A DNA stretch of 64,000 nt from Apostichopus japonicus (taxonomy: Eukaryota; Echinodermata; Holothuroidea; Aspidochirotida; Stichopodidae), in the NCBI RefSeq assembly GCF_037975245.1, contig NC_092574.1, positions 2,633,001 through 2,697,000 on the forward strand. Direction: 5' to 3'. A program made the position numbers and the translations under genes. The notes below the pieces were generated by a model. That model did not search any database. It was given only the letters and a program-made list of their open reading frames with translations, and was not told the DNA's origin. Below, piece by piece: positions 55,061 to 64,000 of the stretch (the first letter of the stretch is position 1; each line of letters opens with the position of its first letter).

Positions 55061-57250
55061 CTATTACATTGTGACTTTGTAATAAGCAGAAGCCATTTAT
55101 AGCCTACTATCAATACTGAGTATAGTTTTAATATCGCATGATAACCTACCCCATCCTTTCGTATTTTGACAGATTTCATTTGCTTTCATGCATGTATCGA
55201 TCGCGTGTGCAGGGACTTGGACTTTATAATGATATCATCTCATTTTGTCTCGAAAGAAAACTTGTTTTCCAATTTGCATATTGGATATTGCAGTGCTAGT
55301 AGGCATTTTTTCCTTGAAGGGGGGGGGGGGTGTTGATGGGGTGATGTGTATAAGGGTACTTCATATCAGGCTGCATCAGTCCAATCGAATTTCTGCAAAG
55401 TGCCCTTCGACGTCGGTGCCCCCCCCCCCAGATTAAAAGTGCTTCCTCCGCCCTTGGATAGGGCATCAAATAATTAGCTTCTGTAAGGCTACCTGATCCT
55501 CGGTTCTCTAAACTAAAGCTTCAAATATATCTCAAGCTTATAAGCACGGACCTGCAGGTCTCAACTAAACTAGGCTGCAAGGCTTCCTGATTCTTGGCTC
55601 TCTAAACTATTTAGTTTAGAGATAAAATTCAGAGACATAATTAAACATGACGTCGGCCTATAGGTTCGGTATATTATTACGGTTAAAATCGCAAATGGGC
55701 TAATAAATAGTCTCGAATGATAATAAACCCGACCGACTGACGTTTACCGGATTTACGATGATGGGAAGCTGTGCTACACTTGTGGGGGATTAGTCCCACT
55801 CGGCATAAAGGGACACAACGTAGGCTATTACCCCCATGTAACCAATACAAAAAAGGCCTTGCCCCGGGTTGAATAATTATGTGTGTTTTCATAGAGATGT
55901 ACAATTATTTTTCAGGGTGAAAAATGTGGTTTTTGCTTCCATTTATATGGTTACTGGGAAGGTGAGGGGGGTTATCCCGGTTAAGGGTAAGGAAAAATGG
56001 CATATCAAATTTTGAATTTCTGATGAACTGGGCGAAGGCGTAAATTGTCCGAACCTTATTCATCTTGCAACGGCCACGCAGAAGCATGTAACAGTCACCA
56101 TGGTTACATATGGCGGAATAACAGAGTTACGAATCCGTTATGTAACCCTCATGGAAGCTTAGACGAAAAGTAAACATGTCATAACATTACGAGAATTCGT
56201 ATGTACAGGCCTATATCTCACCATCTCTCAACGCGCTCGTCATCAGATCGTGCTTAACTTATCTCTAGGTAAGCTAAGAGCTATCACAACCTTTCTGTGG
56301 GCAACATGTGGGTTTTACGGGGAGAACGTAGGGTTACTTGGCCCCATGTGATATTTACATTTAATATGTGTGGGCAAAGATACTTGGCCTAACTTTTGGC
56401 ATTCCCACTTATATCCAACGTGGGTTGCATTTGTTCTACAAATTGGCAAATAAGTGTGGGGTAACCGTGATTGGGTCCCATTTGGATGTTTATGTGGGCT
56501 TGACAGGGGAAAATTAGTGTGATTAAACTAAGTGATGCCAAGTAGTGTTCCACAGTGGGTACAATGTGGGTTGCACATGGGTGATTAATGTGAGTAAACC
56601 AAGTGATATACATATGGGCACAAACGTGTGTCTTATGGAAGCTACAAATAGGCAAATGGGTGTGAGCCAGCCCTAGGAAGACTGATTGGCTCCCATTTGG
56701 GGCTATTACTTGGACATTAATTAATCTCCTCTGGACATGGGGTCTGTCATGTAATGTCCCATTTATCTCGGTTGTAAGTGGCGCTATCATAAATGGTGAA
56801 AATAAGGTCGAAGAGAAAGAATAATAGAACAGTTGATGTTCATGGATAACATTCTTCACTGCCATCACCCTCATAATAGGTAACCGTTGCAATGTCCACA
56901 ACAATTTTGCAAATCATTCACATCACCATCGTACGTTACCATCATAATCAACTTCAAATAATTTACTAAATTACTAGCCACTTTGACACCCTTCAGTGGA
57001 TTTTTTGGCTCCCTTCTGTGTAGGTTTTTATGAATATGTCTGTTGTTTTTCTTCTTCTCGTTGCCCTCTTTTTCAGTTTCTTTCCAATTTCATGGCCTCC
57101 AGCTTCAGTGCAGTTTTTGTTGTTGTATTTTTCACACTTCTTGAGCTCCAGGTTTGCAATGATTTCATCATATGTCATGTATCCACTGATCTGTACATGT
57201 TAGTGTACAGATCAGTGCATGTATCTCCCTTCTGTTATGTGATGATTGTT
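55061..57250. other. Intergenic sequence, no gene recognised
   Basis: Contains poly-G and poly-C tracts (about 55320 and 55426), an 11-bp-arm palindrome at 55599-55622, and a TGTGGG-rich degenerate stretch at 56300-56720. A 171-codon minus-strand frame there looks random (His-rich, low complexity). Confidence 0.45.
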
Positions 57251-57259
57251 CTGTGTTGC

Positions 57260-57443
57260 AGGATCATTGTTGGTTTCGATCATCGTAATCTTTGTCGTCA
57301 TGCAGGCGGGTTTGTGTACGTGTGTTTGTGTGTGACGCCTTACTTCTAAACACGATATCTCAAGAAGGAAAGGTTGGACCAATCTCATAATTAGTACGTA
57401 ATTGTGACACGTTGAGTTCAAGATCCATATTGTTTTTAGTGGA
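57260..57443 (+). repeat. AGGTCA-type dispersed repeat, left part, split by a MITE
   Basis: GGTTTCGATCATCGTAATCT, GTCATGCAGGCGGGTTTGTG and ACACGATATCTCAAGAAGG. It resumes after the MITE at 57746. Confidence 0.8.
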
Positions 57444-57451
57444 GATCAAAG

Positions 57452-57745
57452 CAGGTGCGTAGCCAGGAATTTGCCAAGGGAGGGGCGAAAGTGTAGATTC
57501 GGCATTGCAAACTATCTAAGCGTAGCGCCACCATGATTGGCGCGAAGCGTACAAGACAATTTTGGCTAAAAATGCCTCCCAGTTTGCAGGAAATGGCACT
57601 TCCCAGGCCTTGTAAGTTGCATCTTAGCATTTTCTCTTTTGAAAATACTAGCAATATCATAGAAACATTAAAAAAAGTTTAAAATATGCTCAAGGAGGGG
57701 GGGGCGGCTGCCCCCTTCGCCCCCCCCCCCTTGGCTACGCGCCTG
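57452..57745 (+). mobile_element. hAT-like MITE, 294 bp, with perfect 8-bp TSD GATCAAAG
   Basis: Starts CAGGTGCGTAGCCA and ends TTGGCTACGCGCCTG, which are inverted copies with one mismatch in the shared part. Flanked by exact GATCAAAG (57444-57451 and 57746-57753). It has inserted into an AGGTCA repeat. The inside has the shared core CTATCTAAGCGTAGCGCCAC and TTGGCGCGAAGCGTACAA, and a GGGGCGG..CCGCCCCC hairpin. Confidence 0.92.
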
Positions 57746-57960
57746 GATCAAAGGTCATTTGGGGTCACCAGAGGTGAAATTGTGAAAACATTGTAAAACA
57801 ATATATATCTCAAGAAGAGATGCTTGGACCAATTTGATATTTAGTATATAGTGGTGACATGTTAGGTACAAGAAAACTGTTTTTTTTTTGGTGGAGGTCA
57901 AAGGTCATTTGCATACACCAGAGGTCAAATTGTGGAAACCTTGTTTTATAATCTACCGTA
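57746..57960 (+). repeat. AGGTCA-type dispersed repeat, right part
   Basis: Continues from the split repeat: ATCAAAGGTCATTTGGGGTC, then a further unit with a perfect DR1 at 57895-57907. Confidence 0.75.
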
Positions 57961-58956
57961 TCTCCTACTAACCAGCCACATACGAATAGGAGAGGCTGTT
58001 GGCAATTGGAAATTAGCTTAAGGGCATCCGTATATAAGGACCAGTCTCGTGTCGGTAACTTTGGAGTTGCCGTGTACGTATACGTCGCTGCATATACATA
58101 CCTGTTCTGAAAGGTGTTTAATAAACGTTATAGGAATAAACGATATTATTGTGAATCATCGGTATTATATCTTAGTATCCGTTGTTGACGTTAACCGTCG
58201 TCTTTTGCAATTGTCGAGTTGCAGTAGGGAAGGGCTTTCAACTTCGGGTAGTTTGTTCCGCAATTTGCGACCAAATAAAGTTCTGCGGTTGATTTGTTTG
58301 TAAAGCTGTGAGGGGTCGCTCTGTAATTTCCACAAAAAAAATGGGTACAATTTTTTAAGTGTCTTCGTGAATTTTTCAGTTTCGGCATTGGCTATTGGCA
58401 AGAGGGGTGATATTATGAGATGGTGAAATCCAATCAATGTGTTTGGCATATATAGTCGCTGAATTTCTTACTGTACCATTGAATGGGGACCTAAGTTGTC
58501 AGATTAGTTTCGACTGGAAGTCTGGAATAATATGGGTTGTATAGTAATGTGTCATGTTTGCATATTACGGTTTGGGCTTGCAGGGACTTTATTATCTCAA
58601 CTTCGGGGAATCTAGGTTATTCATCAGTAACCACTAATAAGTAGCTGTAACTTCTCTTGGTCTCGGAGCCAGTTTGTAGTAGAGGGCGCTCTACAGTCAA
58701 GTCACACAAACACGAAGAATGACAATTACTGAGACGACCATCAGTTAAACTATTTATTTGGTTCCAACTATGCACTGTGTGTCTTACTTTCTTGTACATT
58801 CGTTATTCGGTGAGTGAATATGACCGCTCTAGGCCTCACAAATCGTAAACATTCTTTTTAGAACATCAACTTTCCCGACTTCATCCCCATTATCGACTGT
58901 TTCTGTTGACAATGTCGTCGTTTCACGGAAACGCAATAAAGATTAATTTCGGTGGC
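57961..58956. other. Non-coding stretch, possible LTR-like piece
   Basis: Positions 58020-58140 carry TATATAA (58031-58037) and two AATAAA motifs (58120 and 58135) about 90-105 bp apart, an arrangement seen in LTRs. Matching ends in the related repeat at 10046-10155 suggest extra DNA here. No long frame was found. Confidence 0.25.
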
Positions 58957-59160
58957 TTAACGTAAATTTGGCAGGTTACGGAGCCAGTGTGAAAATGTGC
59001 AGTAAACGACTGTTTGACGAACCTGTTGAGTAACGATATTTTGGCAGGCCGATTGAGAAAATGGGGGCGCACTTGCAAAGCAGGGAAATACCTGACAGTA
59101 GCCTTTTGACGGGAATGGTCCACAGAAGTCGATCCTTAATATAGTCCATAGTTCGTAGGG
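58957..59160 (-). mobile_element. Possible retrotransposon integrase remnant
   Basis: On the minus strand a 68-codon run contains LWTILRIDFCGPFPSKGY. Its IDFCGPFP resembles the start of the DDE integrase core of Gypsy-like elements (D-F-x-G-P-F/L-P). The rest is not clearly integrase. It is truncated on its upstream side by the MITE at 59171. Confidence 0.3.
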
Positions 59161-59170
59161 TAGGTGGGAC

Positions 59171-59427
59171 CAGGCGCGTAGCCAAGAATTTGCCTAGGAA
59201 GGGTGAAGCCTTTATACAAACTATCTAAAACATGGGTTGGCGCGAAGCGTACAAGAAAATTTTGGCCGAAAATGGCTCCCAGATCTCTGGATATGACACT
59301 TCCCAGGTCTGCAGTTGCATCTAAGCATTTTCTATTTTGAAACTATGAGCGATATCATGCAAAAATATGCTCAAGTGGGGCGGTCCCCCCTTCGCCCCCC
59401 CCCCCTTGGGCCTTGGCTACGCGCCTG
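59171..59427 (+). mobile_element. hAT-like MITE, 257 bp, with perfect 8-bp TSD GGTGGGAC
   Basis: Starts CAGGCGCGTAGCCAAG and ends CTTGGCTACGCGCCTG. Exact GGTGGGAC flanks at 59163-59170 and 59428-59435. Same family as 57452-57745. Confidence 0.93.
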
Positions 59428-59667
59428 GGTGGGACATTTGGAGAGGTTCTGTTTGAGAATAGTCAGTGGTTGCCTGGCAAGAAGGCACTGTCATACCAGG
59501 TTTTTAACCAGGCCGTCGTTTCCAGGGTACCATACCTGTTATCTGATTAGATTCTTCATCAGGGGCGGCGTTTTGTCTCAAATATTGGGGGGGATATTTG
59601 CATGGGTGCAGGCGCGTAGCAACTTTCATCCCCAGAATTGTTCGCACGCTTTGTGATATTTTGTATG

Positions 59668-59756
59668 AATGTATATATATATATATATATATATATAAAT
59701 ATATATATATATATTTAAATTTATATATATATATATATGTATATATATACACATAT
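59668..59756. repeat. (TA)n microsatellite
   Basis: Nearly uninterrupted AT dinucleotides directly before a composite element. Similar short TA runs separate the next two elements. Confidence 0.95.
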
Positions 59757-61862
59757 CAGGCGCGTATCCAGGATTTTCAAACCCGGGGGGCGCGAATTAC
59801 TATCTAAGCGGAGCGCCACCATCGGTTGGCGCGCAGCGTACAAGAAAATTCCTTATTTTGATACCCCCCAGATCACCGGAAACGGCACTTCTCGGGCTTG
59901 AAATGACCAACCAGATGTACACTTTTTGCCTGAGAACCAAGTTTTTCCCAATAGTTTTTTTTTCCATCCATAACCTTTTTGAAGATTGTCAACCCGGCAC
60001 ACATCATGTTCGACCTGATCGCATCTCCTGTGGGTCTTTGCTTTTGTAGGTGATTCTACGTCGCGGCCCACAATACCTGTCAGCCCCACTTTTCAAGGTT
60101 TTAAGCCCCATATTTGTTCAGAATTTGAAAATTCACATTTCTCGTGAATAAACTCACTTCAAAACATACCCATAATGTTGTACAAAATTTCAACCAATAT
60201 AGAAAAACTTCCTTCAACCCCTAACAGACCGGTCAAAATTGCACGAGTAGAGGGAAGTGTGATGCAGAATGTTGGTCAGAAATTTTCGAAACTTCAGACA
60301 CAGTTAATTTATTGGTGTACAAATATTAAAACCTCTTATAACGGCTATTATAAAACTTGGTTGAAGGAAATGAAAAAATAGCAGATATTTCCGAAACCGA
60401 ATACTACACACATAGACGTAGGAGGCGCGGCGGCAGTGGCGGAGCTAGGGGTATTGGTCAGGAGGGGCGAGAATGGTCTGTAGGGGCGCTTTCGACACTA
60501 TCTAAGCGGAGCGCCACCACTGGTTGGCGCGTAGCGTACAGAAAAATTTTGAGTAAAGATACTCCCTAAATCGCCGGAAATGATCCTTTCCGGGCCTGGC
60601 TAATTTGCAGATAAACGAAGAATAAGGTGTCATCGCCAAATTACACCAACAAAATGTGACAAATGTCAATAAGTAGATGAGAGCGCAGTAAAAAAGTCAA
60701 TAATCTAGAATAAGTAAAAAGTGGTAAAGAGCTGAAAAAGGCGCCAGCAGTCCATTTGAGTCCGTCAGGGGGGGGGGGGCATCCGCCCCCATGACTGTAT
60801 GGACGCTCCGCCACTGCGCGGCGGGGGTGCAGCCCCTAATTCGCCATTACTAATGTAAAAGAGAGTTTTGACATAATTGGACCTCCATGCTTATTATACA
60901 TCTACATGAGACATGTCGTTGTTTACATTAGCATCCCGCGGTATACTGCGCAATTTTAACGGAACGTACAGTACATGATGGCATGCGATGTAATAACCGA
61001 TGCTTGCTTATATGATATTGACATTAACACGTTGAGCGCGCGCGAAAATTTTTGGTTATTTTTTCAGGCAAGTCGGACAGTTTTGAGGCTTTTCATCCTG
61101 GAACGCCATTTTCATGCTCACTGATATGATGTGATATCTGCTGTTTGCGTTACAAATTCAAACAGGCGCGTAGCGAGGAATTTGTCAAGGGACGGGCGAA
61201 GCCTGTAGGCAAATTATCTAAGCGTAGCGCCACCATAGGTTGGCGCGAAGCGTACAAGAAAATTTTGGCCGAAAATGTATCCCAGATCGCTGGAAATGAC
61301 ACTTCCCAGGCCTTGTAAGTTGCATCTAAGCACTTTCTATTTTGAAATTACTTAGCGATATCATTTAAAAAATGCTGATGGGGGGGGGGGCGGGCGGTCG
61401 CCCCCATCTCAAAAATCGTCATGTTCCCCGACGACGCTGTCGAGTTCGAGACCAGCCACAGTTGGTTTCATAGCACAATTCTACACACGCGTTATGATGC
61501 ATATATAGTATATATATAGATCATTAGTGAGAGAGGAAGATGGAAACGTCAAAAAAATGGAGTTGTCGGTGTAAGGGGTAGGGTGAGTCACACATTTACG
61601 AAATCATTGATCCGTCACTGGCTACCCTTCAGCGTTGTAATGATGTCACTGTTCCTCTTTCTCTTCCCGGTGTCTTCGCGTTTTTCTTTTACTCCCTCCT
61701 TTTCTCCTTTTTCTCTCTTTCTTCATTTTCTTTTCCCTTCCTTCCTCTCCTCCTCCTCTTTTTCCCCCGTTTTTCCTTTTTTCTTCTCTTTTTTTTCTCT
61801 CCTCTTTTTCTTACCCGGGGGGTGCGCGCCCCCAAAGCCCCCCCCCCCTGGATACGCACCTG
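59757..61862 (+). mobile_element. Composite GC-rich MITE unit 1, about 2.1 kb
   Basis: Bounded by CAGGCGCGTATCCAGG and CCTGGATACGCACCTG. Order: core-bearing left part, ACCAACCAGATG segment, CCTAACAGACCGGTCAAAAT segment, a nested MITE (60434-60816), GCATCCCGCGGTATACTGCG segment, an internal CAGGCGCGTAGC block (61163), a GAGTTCGAGACCAGCCACAG segment, a pyrimidine-rich tract and the right end. No convincing coding frame; basic open frames come from purine/pyrimidine-rich tracts. Confidence 0.85.
60434..60816 (+). mobile_element. Nested hAT-like MITE, 383 bp, with perfect 8-bp TSD CGCGGCGG
   Basis: Ends CAGTGGCGGAGC and GCTCCGCCACTG are exact 12-bp inverted repeats. Flanks CGCGGCGG (60426-60433 and 60817-60824) match exactly. 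The second composite unit lacks it near 62545. The inside carries the same core CTATCTAAGCGGAGCGCCAC as the other MITEs. Confidence 0.93.
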
Positions 61863-61872
61863 CATATATATA

Positions 61873-63744
61873 CAGGCGCGTATCCAGGATTTTCTAACCC
61901 GGGGGCGCGAATTACTATCTAAGCGGAGCGCCACCATCGGTTGGCGCGCAGTGTACAAGAAAATTTCTGGTTTTGATATCCCCCCAGATCACCGGAAATG
62001 GCACTTTTCGGGCTTAAAATGACCAACCAGATGTACACTTTTACCTGAGAACCAAGTATTTCCCAATAGTTTTCTTTCCATCCATAACCTTTTTGAAGAT
62101 TTTCACCAGTCACACATCATGTTTGACCTCATCGCATCTCCTGTGGATCATTGCTTTTGTAGGTGATTCTACGTGGCGGTCCACGATACCCGACAGCCCA
62201 ACTTTTCAAGGTTTTCAGCCCATTATTTGTTCAGAATTTGAAAATTCACAATTCTCCTGAATACATTCACTTCAAAACATACCCATAATGTTGCAAAAAA
62301 TGTCATCTATGGACAACCAATATAGAAAAACCTCCTTGAACCCCTAACAGACCGGTCAAAATTACACGAGTAGAGGGAAGTATGATGAAGAATGTTGGTC
62401 AGGAAATTTTCGAAAATTCAGACACACTAATTAATTGGTGTACAAATATTAAAACCTCTTATAACGGCTATTATAAAACTTGGTTGGAGGAAATGAAAAA
62501 ATAGCAGATATTTCCTTCAAGCGAACACTACACACATAGGCGTAGGAGGCAGGGGCTCCTACTGAAAGAAAAATAAATTGCAATGATGTAGCTAAAGGAA
62601 ATGAATAGTTTAAAAAATATCTCCTTGATAATTAAAATAAAGTTGTAAGCTTGTCCGACTAATTCGACATTACTAATGTAAAAGAGAATTTGACATAATT
62701 GGACCTCCATGCTTTTTCTCGATCTACATAAGACATTTCGTTGTTTACAGCATCCCGCGGTATACTGCGCAATTTCCACGAACCGTACGGTACACGATGG
62801 CATGCGATGTAATAACCGATGCTTACCGGTACTTATATGATATTGACATTGACATGTTAAGCGCGCTCGGAGCCCCCGAAAAATTTAGGTTATATTTTTC
62901 GGGTAAGTCGTTACAGCCCCCAAAATCAAATGGGTTACTATGACTACACATATCGACAGTTTTGAGGCTGTTCATCCTGGAACCTCGATTTTCATGCTCA
63001 CTGATATATGATGTGATATCTGCTGAGTGCTTTACAAATTCGAACAGGCGCGTAGCGAATACTTTGCCAAGGAAGGGGCGAAGCCTGTAGGCAAACTATC
63101 TAAGCGTAGCGCCACCACGAGTTGGCGCGAAGCGTATACAAGAAAATTTTGCCGAAAATGCCTCCCAGATCGCTGGATATGACACTTCCACTGCCTTGTA
63201 AGTTGCATCTTAGCATTTCATAAAAAAATATGCTCGGGCCGGGGGCGGTCGCCCCCTTCCCGAAATGCGTCATGTTCCCCGACGATTCGGTCGAGTTCGA
63301 GACCAGCCACAGTTGGTTTCATAGCACAATTGTTTAAGGCGTCCATACACACACACGCGTTATGGTAGACCATATATAGTATATATATAGATACATTAGT
63401 GAGAGAGGAAAAATGGAAACGTCAAAAATGGAGTTGTCGGTGAAAGGGGTAGGGTGATGCGCACGCCCCTTCCGACATCCTCGATCCGTCACTGGCTAAC
63501 CTGTGTATATAATAGGGATCAGCGCTGTAATGATGTCACTGTTCCTCTTTCTCTTCCCGGTGTCTTGGCGTTTATCTTCTACTCCCTCCTTTCCTCTTTT
63601 TTCTCTCCTTCTTCTTTTTCTTTTCCCTTCCTTCCTCCTCCTCTTTTCCCCCTCTTTTTTCCCTTTTTTCTTCTCTTTTTTTCCTCTCCTCTTTTCCTTA
63701 CCCGGGGGGCGCGCGCCCCCAACGCCCCCCTGGATACGCGCCTG
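61873..63744 (+). mobile_element. Composite GC-rich MITE unit 2, about 1.9 kb
   Basis: Bounded by CAGGCGCGTATCCAGG and CCTGGATACGCGCCTG. It has the same internal order as unit 1 but without the nested MITE. The internal CAGGCGCGTAGC block starts at 63045. A 10-bp TA-rich spacer separates it from unit 1. Confidence 0.87.
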
Positions 63745-63760
63745 ATATATATATATATAT

Positions 63761-64000
63761 AGGCGCGCATTCAGCATTTTCTAACCCGGAGGCGTGAAAT
63801 ACTATCAAAGCGGAGTGCCACCATCGGTTGGCCCTCAGCGTACAAGAAAATGTCTGGTTTTGATAGCCCCCCCCCCCCCAGATCACCGGAAATTGCACTT
63901 CTCGGGCTTGAAAATGACCAACCAGATGAAAACTTTTGCCTGAGAACCAAGTTTTCCCAATAGTTTGTTTTCATCCATGACCATAGAAAAAAAACCTTCA
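63761..64000 (+). mobile_element. Composite GC-rich MITE unit 3, cut by window end
   Basis: Starts AGGCGCGCATTCAGCATTTT and continues as the left part of units 1 and 2 (CACCATCGGTTGGC, ACCAACCAGATG, GAGAACCAAGTTTT). More diverged than units 1 and 2. It runs off the window. Confidence 0.85.

Noticed and set aside
56389-56904. 171-codon minus-strand open frame
   Set aside because: His/Thr/Pro-rich translation of a degenerate TGTGGG repeat stretch, with no recognisable domain or splice partners.

Overview
This window is eukaryotic. It holds long introns with GT-AG boundaries, about 37-40% GC by eye, dense minisatellites, tRNA-derived SINEs and small inverted-repeat transposons. Both recognised genes are animal genes: a WWC/KIBRA family member of the Hippo pathway, and an FBXL3-type F-box/LRR protein of the circadian clock. 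I infer a marine invertebrate, most likely a deuterostome such as an echinoderm. The guess rests on FBXL3-like conservation and on the style of the dispersed repeats, and the species is not determined.

Layout. Positions 1-38462 (+) carry 21 coding exons of the KIBRA/WWC gene, chained by hand. Every boundary is GT-AG and phase-compatible, giving one uninterrupted frame of 987 codons plus stop. The first exon seen (6898) starts mid-codon, so the exon for the first WW domain lies upstream; I could not find it at 1-6897. The introns are full of repeats: five large minisatellites with periods of about 39, 41, 66, 27 and 48 bp, a tRNA-derived SINE, a fold-back element and two copies of a longer dispersed repeat. 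The 3'UTR probably ends near 39590, after an AATAAA at 39564. Positions 39600-46200 are intergenic, with a GGCCCA-rich duplication and three further tandem arrays. Positions 46207-49776 (-) carry the FBXL3-like gene in three coding exons (485 aa), convergent with KIBRA. Positions 49800-64000 have no convincing host gene. This part is a transposon field: a hAT-type element with a perfect 8-bp target duplication (50319-51670), and a family of GC-rich MITEs, several also with perfect 8-bp duplications. The MITEs build up into about 2-kb composite elements lying head to tail at the right edge.

Most striking points. (1) The 66-bp minisatellite at 30479-31990 is an amplification of an exon end and its 5' splice site. 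It gives about 23 GTGAGT donors, and each unit also contains a potential in-frame 27/30-nt microexon with a NAGNAG acceptor. (2) Two introns later a 48-bp minisatellite abuts a real 3' splice site, and each unit carries a pyrimidine-rich tract ending in CAG. (3) MITEs with three different terminal types share one internal core. (4) A dispersed intronic repeat carries perfect DR1-type AGGTCA-A-AGGTCA sites. (5) The FBXL3-like C-terminus has the Trp that enters the cryptochrome pocket in mammals, followed by one extra Asp.

The two genes do not act in one pathway as far as is known. No bacterial, CRISPR or phage system is present.
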